Positions 22,002-29,632 of a DNA stretch of 64,000 nt are shown one piece after another (within the stretch, counting starts at the first letter, position 1; the number at the start of each line of letters is the position of its first letter). Source of the stretch: Actinomycetales bacterium Actino_02 (GTDB taxonomy: Bacteria; Actinomycetota; Actinomycetes; Propionibacteriales; Propionibacteriaceae). Position numbers and translations under genes: made by a program. The stretch covers positions 124,001 to 188,000 of the forward strand of contig LUYM01000020.1 of NCBI GenBank assembly GCA_001603275.1. The letters are read 5' to 3'. The notes below the pieces were generated by a model. That model did not search any database. It had not been told where the DNA came from and saw only the letters and a program-made list of their open reading frames with translations.

Positions 22002-23291
22002 GTGGCAGGTGCTCCGATCACCGAGAATGGCGCGCTGCGTGAGGCCGGTCAGTTCTGGACGCTTCCTGACGATGAGAGCACGCCCGAGATCCGCTGGCCC
22101 GAGTCGGTCAAGGTGTTCTCTCGAATGCGCCGCGAGGAGTCGCAGGTCGCCTCGGTTCTCCGAGCCGTGAAGATGCCGGTTCGCCGGACGCCCCGCCGGA
22201 TCAACGGCGCTGGCTGTCGGCCCGAGGTGGTCGCGCTGGTTGCGGAGGACCTTGGGCTGCCGATCGTCGGCCAGGAGGACAGTTCACCGCGCCGGACGCG
22301 AGATCGTTTCAACTTCGCCGACCACCTTCGCTTGGCACTCACCGCCCTCGACTACGGGCACTCCGTGTTCGAGCAGGTCTACCGGCCGACGCCCGACGGA
22401 CTGTTCCGGCTGCGCAAGCTGGGCTGGCGACCGCCGCGAACGATCTCGCGCTGGGATGAGGCGGCCGACGGCGGTCTGGTCGCGATCGAGCAGGACATCC
22501 TCGGTGGGAAGTCGACCCGCCTCGAGGTGGGTCGCCTGGTGGTCTACAGCCACGAGCGCGAGGAGTCATGGATCGGTCAATCGCTTCTTCGGCCGGCCTA
22601 CAAATACTGGCTGCTGAAGGATCAGTTGCTCCGTCTTCAGAACCAGGCGCTCGGTCGCAACAGCATGGGCATCCCGGTCTACACCGCACCCAAGCTTCCC
22701 GAGGGCGTGCAGATGACGCCCGAGCAGGCGCGGGCATGGATGCAGGAGCAGATCGACGCCGGACTCGAGATCGCCAAGAGCACCCGGGCGGGAGACAGCG
22801 CCGGAGCCGCACTGTCCAACGGCGCCACCCTGGCCTTCAAGGGTGTAGAGGGCAAGACGCCCGACCCGCTGCCGGCCATCAAGTACCACGACGAGCAGAT
22901 CGCCCGAGCCGTTCTCGCTCACTTCCTGAGCTTGGGCGACAAGTCCTCCTATGCGCTCGGCGTCTCCTTCCAGGACTTCTTCACCCTGTCGCTGCAGGCC
23001 GAGTCGGATTGGTTCGACGACACACTGAACGCGCATGTCGTCGAAGACCTCGTCGACGTCAACTTCGGCCCCGATGAGCCCGCCCCCCGCGTCGTCTCAG
23101 ACCGCATCGGCGCCGCACTCACCGCCGAATCACTCAAGGCCCTGTACGAGGCAGGCGTCCTGACGCCGGATGAGCCGCTGGAGAACTTCGTCCGGCAGGG
23201 CTACGGCCTGCCTGTCCGTGATCCGTCCACCAGTCGCACTCCATCCACGGAGCCGGCACCCAACACTGATTCGGAGGTGGCCAATGCCTGA
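22002..23291 (+). CDS. Portal protein
   Basis: The 429-residue protein follows the large terminase by 14 nt, starting at GTG 22002 behind GAGAGGAGG. It has a helix-rich layout with FADHLRLALTALDYGHSVFE, an arginine-rich strand, and KYWLLKDQLLRLQNQALGRN, consistent with DUF935/Mu gp29-type portals of actinophages. It forms the dodecameric ring through which DNA enters the head. Confidence 0.88.
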   Translation: MAGAPITENGALREAGQFWTLPDDESTPEIRWPESVKVFSRMRREESQVASVLRAVKMPVRRTPRRINGAGCRPEVVALVAEDLGLPIVGQEDSSPRRTRDRFNFADHLRLALTALDYGHSVFEQVYRPTPDGLFRLRKLGWRPPRTISRWDEAADGGLVAIEQDILGGKSTRLEVGRLVVYSHEREESWIGQSLLRPAYKYWLLKDQLLRLQNQALGRNSMGIPVYTAPKLPEGVQMTPEQARAWMQEQIDAGLEIAKSTRAGDSAGAALSNGATLAFKGVEGKTPDPLPAIKYHDEQIARAVLAHFLSLGDKSSYALGVSFQDFFTLSLQAESDWFDDTLNAHVVEDLVDVNFGPDEPAPRVVSDRIGAALTAESLKALYEAGVLTPDEPLENFVRQGYGLPVRDPSTSRTPSTEPAPNTDSEVANA

Positions 23292-24567
23292 CGAGCACAA
23301 GGTCCAGACTCTCGACCCCACCAGGCCCTGGTACAGCTTCCAGGCTGCAGCCGGCACGCGTCGCGCCAAGGTGATGATCTACGACGCCATCGGCGGCTGG
23401 TTCGGCATCCAGACCTCCGAGTTCGTCAAGGAGCTCAACGACCTCGACGTCGACGAGATCGAACTGCATCTGAACTCGCCCGGCGGTGCCGCCTTCGACG
23501 GCATCGCGATCCACAACGCCCTGCGCCAGCACCAGGCCAAGGTGACCGTCATCGTCGACGGGCTGGCCGCCTCGGCCGCGTCCGCGGTCGCGATGGGCGG
23601 CGACGAGGTCGTCATGGCCCGCGGGTCGTCGCTGATGATCCACGACGCGTCGGCGATCGCGTGGGGCAACGCGGCCGACTGCCGCAAGACCGCTGACGTC
23701 TTGGACAAGCTCTCCGGCAACTACGCCAAGATCTACGCCGCCAAGGCCGGCGGAACGCCCGGCGAGTGGCGCACGGCCATGCTCGCTGAGACCTGGTACG
23801 ACGCCGACGAGGCCGTTGAGGCTGGTCTGGCCGACCGCACCGACGACGAGGCTGAGGCTGACGCCGAGGCGATGGCCAGCTTCGATCTGTCGATGTTCAC
23901 CTACGCCGGGCGTGAGAACGCACCGAGCCCGAAGGGTCCGCGCAACCCCATCCCCGCGACGGCGCTGGGGCTCGGATTCCCGCCGCCCGGGCTCGGATGG
24001 AGCGCGATGTCCACGCAGGCGAACACCATCGCCGCCGCCCGGGTGGACATCCACCCCACCAAGACTCCCGTCTCGTCCGAGCCGGGTGAACCAAACCGGA
24101 AGGAGGGGACTCTCATGGACCATGAGAAGTTCCTGGCCGACCTTCGCACCCGGCTCGGCCTGAACGCCGAGGCCACTGCGGAGGACATCCTGGCCGCCCT
24201 GGATCAGCGGACGGATCCGCCCAAGGCGACCCTGCCCGAGGGCATCGTCGCGATCGAACAGACCGCGCTCGACGAGCTCAAGGCCGATGCCGCTGCTGGC
24301 CGCGAGGCCAACAACGCCCAGATCAAGCAGCGCCGCGACGGTCTCGTCGCGCAGGCGCTTCGCGAGGGCCGGTTCAGCGCCACGACTGGCGAAGCGATCC
24401 GCGCCCAGATGGAGGTCGACGAGGTCGGGGCAGTAGCCCTCATCGCCACCTTCGCCAAGGACAGCGTCCCGGTGACCGAGAAGGGCCAGGGCAGCGACCC
24501 TGAGGCCTCCACCGAGGACTCGCTCTACAACAAGGCGTGGCCGTCGGCCGCGCAGAAGGAGGCCTGA
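23284..24567 (+). CDS. ClpP-type head maturation protease with scaffold C-terminus
   Basis: The 427-residue protein has a ClpP-fold protease (about 25-210): LHLNSPGGAAFDGIAI, the nucleophile Ser in GLAASAASA near residue 96, and His in SLMIHDASAIAWG near 120. After a linker, residues 278-427 form a charged coiled-coil part typical of scaffolds. A strong internal ribosome site and ATG lie at the junction (see nested gene). As in lambda C/Nu3, one frame can give protease-scaffold and free scaffold. Confidence 0.9.
   Translation: MPDEHKVQTLDPTRPWYSFQAAAGTRRAKVMIYDAIGGWFGIQTSEFVKELNDLDVDEIELHLNSPGGAAFDGIAIHNALRQHQAKVTVIVDGLAASAASAVAMGGDEVVMARGSSLMIHDASAIAWGNAADCRKTADVLDKLSGNYAKIYAAKAGGTPGEWRTAMLAETWYDADEAVEAGLADRTDDEAEADAEAMASFDLSMFTYAGRENAPSPKGPRNPIPATALGLGFPPPGLGWSAMSTQANTIAAARVDIHPTKTPVSSEPGEPNRKEGTLMDHEKFLADLRTRLGLNAEATAEDILAALDQRTDPPKATLPEGIVAIEQTALDELKADAAAGREANNAQIKQRRDGLVAQALREGRFSATTGEAIRAQMEVDEVGAVALIATFAKDSVPVTEKGQGSDPEASTEDSLYNKAWPSAAQKEA
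24115..24567 (+). CDS. Nested scaffolding protein from an internal start
   Basis: In frame with the protease gene, ATG 24115 is preceded by GGAAGGAGGGG with the AAGGAGG core at 24100-24106, 8 nt away: one of the best ribosome sites in the window, and useless unless translation starts here. The 150-residue product (MDHEKFLADLRTRLGLNAEA ...) is an acidic, helical scaffold-like protein with ELKADAAAGREANNAQIKQR. Separate scaffold production from the protease gene is well known in tailed phages. Confidence 0.8.
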   Translation: MDHEKFLADLRTRLGLNAEATAEDILAALDQRTDPPKATLPEGIVAIEQTALDELKADAAAGREANNAQIKQRRDGLVAQALREGRFSATTGEAIRAQMEVDEVGAVALIATFAKDSVPVTEKGQGSDPEASTEDSLYNKAWPSAAQKEA

Positions 24568-24572
24568 TCATC

Positions 24573-24977
24573 ATGGGTCAGCACGTCCACCTGTTCGCTC
24601 CCGGTGCCGCCATCACCTACACCGCCAGTGCCGCCGTCTCTGCCGGCAACATGGTCGAGGTGACCGGCGACCGCACCGTCGGCCCCGCTGGCGCCAACTC
24701 CATCAAGTGGGTCGGCACCGCGGCCTTCGACGCCGCCATCGGCGAGAAGGTCACCGTCCTCTCCGGCGGCGTCCAGAAGGTTCTCGCAGCCTCCGACGTC
24801 ACCGCAGGGGATCTCATCGTCTGCGCCGCGAGCGGGAAGGTTGCCACGCTCGCCGCGGTCACCACCCCGACCGCTGCCGACGTCACCAACACCCGAGCGA
24901 TCGTCGGTGTCGCGCTCACGTCTGTGGACGTCAGCGAAGTCACCGATGACCGCATCCAGGTCAAGTTCGAGCGCTGA
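24573..24977 (+). CDS. Head decoration protein (DUF2190-like)
   Basis: The 134-residue protein is beta-rich and hydrophobic-alternating (GAAITYTASAAVSAGNMVEV, AFDAAIGEKVTVLSGGV). It matches the layout of DUF2190 capsid decoration proteins and sits between scaffold and major capsid, as usual. Confidence 0.75.
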   Translation: MGQHVHLFAPGAAITYTASAAVSAGNMVEVTGDRTVGPAGANSIKWVGTAAFDAAIGEKVTVLSGGVQKVLAASDVTAGDLIVCAASGKVATLAAVTTPTAADVTNTRAIVGVALTSVDVSEVTDDRIQVKFER

Positions 24978-24987
24978 GGAGGCTCAC

Positions 24988-25926
24988 ATGTCCTACACCT
25001 ACCCTCCGGCGTCCGCTGACGTCGCATCGGATCTCTCGACCATCGAGGTCCACCAACTGATGAAGTCGCCGACGCTTCTGCGGAAGCGCCTGCAGGAGAT
25101 CCTCTCCCAGCGGTACATCGCCGACTTCCTGCTGGCCGGCCGCTTCCAGGCCGTCGGCGGCTCGATCCTGTACGAGACCGGCGAGGAGATCTTCCCCGCC
25201 GACTCGGCTGAGGCGATCGCTCCTGGTGGCGAGTACCCGCTGACCGTCCTCACCTCCGGCGAACTCGCCGCGGCGAAGACGACCAAGTGGGGCCTCGACT
25301 CCCCGGTCACCGACGAGTCCATCGCTCGGATGCAGATGAGCCCGGTCAACAAGGCGCTGCGCAAGTTGGCCAACGGCAACATCCGCGACGTCGACGGGGT
25401 CGCGCTGGCGGTCATCGCCTCCAAGGTCACCCAGACCCGGTCCGTCACCGCCGGTGGCACCAACACCGGTGCATGGTCGACCGACGACGCGATCATCGAA
25501 GGCGTCCTCGCCCTCAAGGCGTGGGCCGAGGAGCAGAACGTCGGCTACGAGTTCGACTACAACACGATCGTGTTGAAGCCGACCCAGTTCGCCAAGGTCG
25601 CCGGCAAGCTCATCACCGGCGGGCTGTTGCCCAAGGAGTCCCAGAACGCCATCCTGTCCGGCGTCATCCAGGACTACATGGGCCTGACCTGGACCACCTC
25701 CACGCACGTGCCGTTCACCAACCCGATCCTGGTCGACCGTGACCAGCTCGGCGGCATGGCCGACGAGAAGCTGGGCGGCCCCGGCTACACCGGACTCGAC
25801 GGCGTCGAGGTGAAGACCATCCGCAAGGATGAGAGCGACAGCTACCTGGTGCGCGCCCGCCGCGTCACCGTGCCTGTTGTGCTCGAGCCGAAGGCCGGCC
25901 TGATCATCACCGACACCGGGATCTGA
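24988..25926 (+). CDS. Major capsid protein, HK97 fold
   Basis: The 312-residue protein has an N-terminal region with FLLAGRFQAVGGSILYETGE, an A-domain-like middle (EQNVGYEFDYNTIVLKPTQF) and a P-domain end (RRVTVPVVLEPKAGLIITD). The gene order protease-decoration-capsid and strong ribosome site (GAGGAGG) support the call. No separate delta domain is seen; the scaffold is encoded with the protease. Confidence 0.9.
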   Translation: MSYTYPPASADVASDLSTIEVHQLMKSPTLLRKRLQEILSQRYIADFLLAGRFQAVGGSILYETGEEIFPADSAEAIAPGGEYPLTVLTSGELAAAKTTKWGLDSPVTDESIARMQMSPVNKALRKLANGNIRDVDGVALAVIASKVTQTRSVTAGGTNTGAWSTDDAIIEGVLALKAWAEEQNVGYEFDYNTIVLKPTQFAKVAGKLITGGLLPKESQNAILSGVIQDYMGLTWTTSTHVPFTNPILVDRDQLGGMADEKLGGPGYTGLDGVEVKTIRKDESDSYLVRARRVTVPVVLEPKAGLIITDTGI

Positions 25927-25931
25927 CCAGC

Positions 25932-26357
25932 ATGGCCGAATTCAAGGTGACCGCTGCGGCGGTCGTCGCGAAGGTCGAGGACGCACGGCGCGAGGTGTAC
26001 TTCTACCGCGGCGCCGTGCTTCCCCCGATCGTGTCCGAGGCGGAGGCTCGACGGCTCGTCGCTGTCGGCCTCGTCGCCGAGATCACGGACGGCCCGAGCG
26101 CGCCCGAACCGCAGACGCCGCCTCCGGGCAACGCCAGCGGCGACGGCAAGGCTCTGGATCCGTCCGGTGATGGCGGTGCCCCCGTCGAACCGCAGACCCC
26201 GCCCGCCGGTGACGGCGCCGAGGTCGACATCGACGGGCTCACCGTTGCCCAGCTGCGGGACTACGCCAAGGCCCATGAGATCGCGCTGAACGGTGCGATC
26301 TCGAAGGACGACCTGCGGGCCGTCATCAAGGCCGCCAGCCAGGCCACGCAGGCCTAA
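25932..26357 (+). CDS. Head protein with C-terminal HeH/SAP-like helix motif
   Basis: The 141-residue product has a beta N-terminal part, a Pro/Gly/Asp linker (PQTPPPGNASGDG, repeated as PQTPPAGDG), and ends in LTVAQLRDYAKAHEIALNGA ... DDLRAVIKAA. Such helix-extended-helix motifs occur in phage head-tail proteins and in Rho-like N-terminal domains. Place after the capsid fits a head completion or head-surface protein. Confidence 0.65.
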   Translation: MAEFKVTAAAVVAKVEDARREVYFYRGAVLPPIVSEAEARRLVAVGLVAEITDGPSAPEPQTPPPGNASGDGKALDPSGDGGAPVEPQTPPAGDGAEVDIDGLTVAQLRDYAKAHEIALNGAISKDDLRAVIKAASQATQA

Positions 26358-26377
26358 AGCAGGAAGGGGGTGGGGCG

Positions 26378-26773
26378 ATGGGTGCACTTCTTGCCGTAGA
26401 CGATCTTCCCGGCATCGACGCTGTCGAAGCCGGCGAACTGATCGACGAGCTCGAGAGCCACCTGTCGCTCCACTACCCGGCCATCTTCGACCTCGAGGAT
26501 CCCGAACGCCAGACGGCGAAGGCGCTGCTGAAGCCTGTTGTCCGCCGCTGGCACGAGGCCGGAACCGGCCTCACCACCACGATCACCACGGGCCCGTTCG
26601 CTGAGCGCAAGAGCGGCGGCGGCGGGCATGTCCTGTGGGAGCAGGAGATCACCGACCTGCGGAAGCTGTGCGGCATGGCCACCGGCCCAGCCCGGCCCCG
26701 CGGATCGTTCCCGCCCCCCGAACCGATCGCCGACCTGTTCATGCGCCGCCCCAGCTGGCCGCGAGGCGAGTAG
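26378..26773 (+). CDS. Head-tail connector protein
   Basis: The 131-residue helical product (ELIDELESHLSLHYPAIFD, RQTAKALLKPVVRRWHEAG) has the length and helical bundle pattern of gp6/adaptor-type connectors. Position after capsid proteins is as expected. Ribosome site AGGAAGGGGG. Confidence 0.65.
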   Translation: MGALLAVDDLPGIDAVEAGELIDELESHLSLHYPAIFDLEDPERQTAKALLKPVVRRWHEAGTGLTTTITTGPFAERKSGGGGHVLWEQEITDLRKLCGMATGPARPRGSFPPPEPIADLFMRRPSWPRGE

Positions 26774-26778
26774 CCACC

Positions 26779-27345
26779 ATGGACGGCCGCCCCGAGTCGT
26801 GCGCCATCTACGGCGGCGCGGCTCTCCCGAAGGCACTACTGGCCCCCGGAGATGTTGGCTACGCCGACATCTACTGGCGCGGGATTCAGGCCGAAATCAT
26901 CCAGCCCGGCCAAGCCCTGGTCATGCGCGGGCAGAACTGGCTCATAGAGGGCGTGGCGCTATGGCTGGGCAGTCCTGGAGGCATCCACGCGAAGGTCCGC
27001 GAGTGTGACTGCGAAGGCTCAGTATTCAGTCGAACCAGCACCGCCACGGCGTTCGGAGTCACGCACGCCACTGCCGAGCAGGGCACTCCGTTCGTCGGCG
27101 TTCTCGGCATCGCGCTCTCCGACGAGAAGGGCGGGATCGTCTCATCGCTGGCGGACCTAACGCCGGCTGGCCACTGGGCCGGGGCGGCGGGGGACCTGAT
27201 CGTTCTTTCCGACGGATCCCGATGGGAGCAGCAAGGGGACGTCACCGAGAGGACCACTGCTGGCGGCACCTGGGCTGGCCGCAAGTCGCGGCTTCCTGTT
27301 GTGCGAGTGAGGAGGATTCGCGATGGCGCGGCGCTCGTTCAGTAA
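26779..27345 (+). CDS. Probable head-tail joining protein
   Basis: The 188-residue beta-rich protein has YRGIQAEIIQPG-like strands and ends VVRVRRIRDGAALVQ. A Gly-rich loop region lies in the centre. No known motif; located between connector and DUF5403 genes, so it may be a stopper or joining protein. The 3' end overlaps the next gene by 23 bases. Confidence 0.55.
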   Translation: MDGRPESCAIYGGAALPKALLAPGDVGYADIYWRGIQAEIIQPGQALVMRGQNWLIEGVALWLGSPGGIHAKVRECDCEGSVFSRTSTATAFGVTHATAEQGTPFVGVLGIALSDEKGGIVSSLADLTPAGHWAGAAGDLIVLSDGSRWEQQGDVTERTTAGGTWAGRKSRLPVVRVRRIRDGAALVQ

Positions 27346-27616
27346 GGTCCTGGCGACCTTGCCGGGGGTTCAGGCGGCAGTCCACCAGACGGCTCGGAGG
27401 GTCCGCGACAACGCGAAGGCTCTAGCAGTGGGACACGGCAGCCTTCCTGAGGTGATCTCCCTCGAGCGCCCCAACGAGTATGACGTCGACGTCGTGCTCG
27501 ACCACCACAATGCCCTCTCAATCGAGACCGGCCACATGGACAAGGTCTTCAACTCGGGGTTCGTCCCGGGCCTACACATCATGCGCGACGCCGCGCTCAT
27601 CACGAGAGTTGAGTGA
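27323..27616 (+). CDS. DUF5403 family head-tail protein
   Basis: The 97-residue product begins ARRSFSKVLATLPGVQAAVH and has ISLERPNEYDVDVVLDHHNA and a Gly-His segment, as in DUF5403 proteins of actinophages, related by position to HK97 gp10-like tail completion factors. Confidence 0.7.
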   Translation: MARRSFSKVLATLPGVQAAVHQTARRVRDNAKALAVGHGSLPEVISLERPNEYDVDVVLDHHNALSIETGHMDKVFNSGFVPGLHIMRDAALITRVE

Positions 27617-27622
27617 TCCACG

Positions 27623-27838
27623 ATGGCCACTGTTCAGCATCCGTCCGGCACCATCATTTGGAGGGTCGAGGATCCGGCCCCGTACGTCTCGGTCGGCTGG
27701 GAGGACATCACCTCGAAGTCGACGCCGCTGGAGAAGATGACGATCGCTCAGCTGCGCGACTTCGCGGATGAGCGAGGCATTGACCTGGGTGATGTAACCA
27801 AGAAGGCCGACATCATCTCGATCATCCGCGAGGCCTGA
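27623..27838 (+). CDS. Small protein with SAP/HeH-like helices
   Basis: The 71-residue product consists of a beta part (GTIIWRVEDPAPYVSVGWED) and a C-terminal MTIAQLRDFADERGIDLGDV ... ISIIREA motif, the same type of helix motif as in the protein at 25932-26357. The two proteins may bind the same partner. Stop and next start overlap by one base. Confidence 0.6.
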   Translation: MATVQHPSGTIIWRVEDPAPYVSVGWEDITSKSTPLEKMTIAQLRDFADERGIDLGDVTKKADIISIIREA

Positions 27839-28206
27839 TGTTCCTGGCCATGCCGTGGGTCCATGACCGACTCACGGCGAGGTTCGACGCGCCCGATACG
27901 GCAGACAAGATTCTCGTCACCCCCGAGATGGACGCCAACATCAACCGATTCCCTGCCCTGGTCTGGTCATTGGTGATCAGTGATCGGGGCGACATCACCG
28001 CCGGAAACCTCACCCTCAACCTGCTGTGCAAGGCCGAGGAAGCCGAGGCCTTGATTCAGGCGGTGGCCGACGAAATCGAGTCCTGGGAGACACCCGGGCC
28101 GGCGCTGTCGGTCGACCTACAGACCTTCACCCAGAACCCAGCTTCTGCGGTGTCGGAAGAGATCAAGCAGTACGTCTTCGTCTACTCCCTGACTTGGGAT
28201 AACTAG
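27838..28206 (+). CDS. Tail terminator-like protein
   Basis: The 122-residue product has two strand-helix repeats (ALIQAVADEIESWETPGPAL) and ends in YVFVYSLTWDN, a common end of tail completion proteins. Its place directly before the major tail protein supports a tail terminator. Confidence 0.65.
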   Translation: MFLAMPWVHDRLTARFDAPDTADKILVTPEMDANINRFPALVWSLVISDRGDITAGNLTLNLLCKAEEAEALIQAVADEIESWETPGPALSVDLQTFTQNPASAVSEEIKQYVFVYSLTWDN

Positions 28207-28214
28207 GAGGAAAA

Positions 28215-28802
28215 ATGAGCGTCAAGAAGTCTGGCCTCATCGTCCCGAAGTTCGGGGCACTGTTCACTGCGACCGAGGGAGCGAGCCCGCTCGCTGTACT
28301 CGACGAGTTCACCAAGGCCGCTGGCCCGACCACTGGATCGTGGAACCACTGGGGCCACCTGTCCCGCGAGAATCTGCCCGAGCCGTCCTCGGATGGTGGC
28401 GACACCACCAGCTACTCGACGTGGCTGGAGATGAACACCGACTCGGAGACCGAGGAGTCGGTCGACTCGGTGACCTACTCGCTGGCCCAGCTGGACGCCG
28501 AGACGATCGCCGCGGTGTCCGCACTCAACGGCAAGAAGGTCTCGATGGTCGAGCTCTGGTTCTACGGGACCAAGCGGTTTGCCGGCTGGTGCCCGTCCGT
28601 CAAGGCTGCAGTCTCGGGCCGCCCCGCCGCCGGCGGCACCGATCAGTACGCCGAGATGAAGCTCACGCTCACCATCTTGACCCCGACCATCAACCTGGTT
28701 CCGCTGATCAACGTCGAGGGCGGCATCGCTCCTTGGCCGACCCCGGAGGCGCCGAACACCCTCTACATCGACGACACGGCGTTCGTCGCTGCGGCGGCCT
28801 GA
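28215..28802 (+). CDS. Major tail tube protein
   Basis: The 195-residue protein has Gly-rich strands, WNHWGHLSRENLP, a central KKVSMVELWFYGTK and the TEMKLTLTIL-like end of tail tube proteins. It precedes the two-frame chaperone genes as in nearly all siphoviruses. Strong ribosome site (AGGAGG). Confidence 0.85.
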   Translation: MSVKKSGLIVPKFGALFTATEGASPLAVLDEFTKAAGPTTGSWNHWGHLSRENLPEPSSDGGDTTSYSTWLEMNTDSETEESVDSVTYSLAQLDAETIAAVSALNGKKVSMVELWFYGTKRFAGWCPSVKAAVSGRPAAGGTDQYAEMKLTLTILTPTINLVPLINVEGGIAPWPTPEAPNTLYIDDTAFVAAAA

Positions 28803-28804
28803 TC

Positions 28805-29221
28805 ATGGCTGCTGCTGCGGTGAAGAAGTCGGGCAAGAAGCCCGGCAAGAAGCCGGCCGATCGACAGGCTCCGGCACCGAAGCGACCCAAGGTCGATCCG
28901 GACGTTGCCAAGTGGGTCAAGGAGGCTCCGGAGTTCCGGGACCTGCGGCGCCCCGCCGCCCGGGCCCGCGCGCTCGTCCTGATGACCAACATGCAGGAGA
29001 AGGGCCTCCTCGACGAGGCTGGATCCGTACAGGTCAGCGAGGAGGAGGGCGTCAAGGCCTTCGCCGAGTTCATTGCCGACATCGACGAACTGCTTGGCGA
29101 GCTCGGCGGGAAGCCGTACATCGCCTACATCGTCGATGTGCCGATGGACGACATGCTGCAGTTCCGCGTGCTGATCGAGCTGTTCGCGTCGCGAGTGCTG
29201 CCGGACCTGGGAAAAGGCTAA
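28805..29221 (+). CDS. Tail assembly chaperone, short form
   Basis: The 138-residue product starts with a Lys/Pro-rich part (KKSGKKPGKKPADRQ) and continues with an acidic helical part ending in VLPDLGKG. It is the product of the zero frame, equivalent to lambda gpG. It helps tape-measure folding and tail tube assembly but is not part of the virion. Confidence 0.85.
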   Translation: MAAAAVKKSGKKPGKKPADRQAPAPKRPKVDPDVAKWVKEAPEFRDLRRPAARARALVLMTNMQEKGLLDEAGSVQVSEEEGVKAFAEFIADIDELLGELGGKPYIAYIVDVPMDDMLQFRVLIELFASRVLPDLGKG

Positions 29222-29613
29222 GCCTCGCCCGACTGGCCGATGGTGCGGAAGTTGAGCTTGTTGCCGACTTCCGCGCCATCTACCACCTTCCCTGGTGGGA
29301 ATCGGTCGAACGTGGGGATCCTGACGAGATTGCCGCTCTCGTCGCAGGACTGAGGCTGCGGCCCGACTCTCTCTATCGGGCCAGTGCGTTCACAGAGAAT
29401 CCGCCGGCGGCCGGCGGCGAGGCGCGCCGCGAGTTGGGCTGGCTGGGTTGGGACCAGTCTTCAGCGCTTCTCCTCGATATCCGAAACATGCTCGCCGGCA
29501 AGCATCGCCTCGCGCCGCCGCCATCGGCGACGCCATCCGATGACGAGGACGAGGAGCGCGAGCCGCCGAGTCCGATTGAGCAGCTGATGGCCCTTCGTCG
29601 GCCGAAGCACTGA
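28805..29613 (+). CDS. Tail assembly chaperone, -1 frameshift fusion
   Basis: A -1 shift on GGGAAAA (29209-29215) joins the first 137 codons to a frame ending at 29611-29613, giving 269 residues. The added part reads RLSLARLADGAEVELVADFR and ends with LMALRRPKH; it has no start of its own. This matches lambda gpGT and is expected at a few percent of the short form. It would bind tape measure and recruit tail tube. Confidence 0.85.
29209..29215 (+). promoter_or_regulatory. Programmed -1 ribosomal frameshift site
   Basis: The heptamer G GGA AAA is a canonical X XXY YYZ slippery sequence in the frame of the chaperone gene, 3 nt before its stop TAA (29219-29221). After slipping, the ribosome reads AGG CTA AGC. 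No clear pseudoknot could be assigned by eye. Confidence 0.85.
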
Positions 29614-29632
29614 ACCAAGGAGGGGGTGTCGT

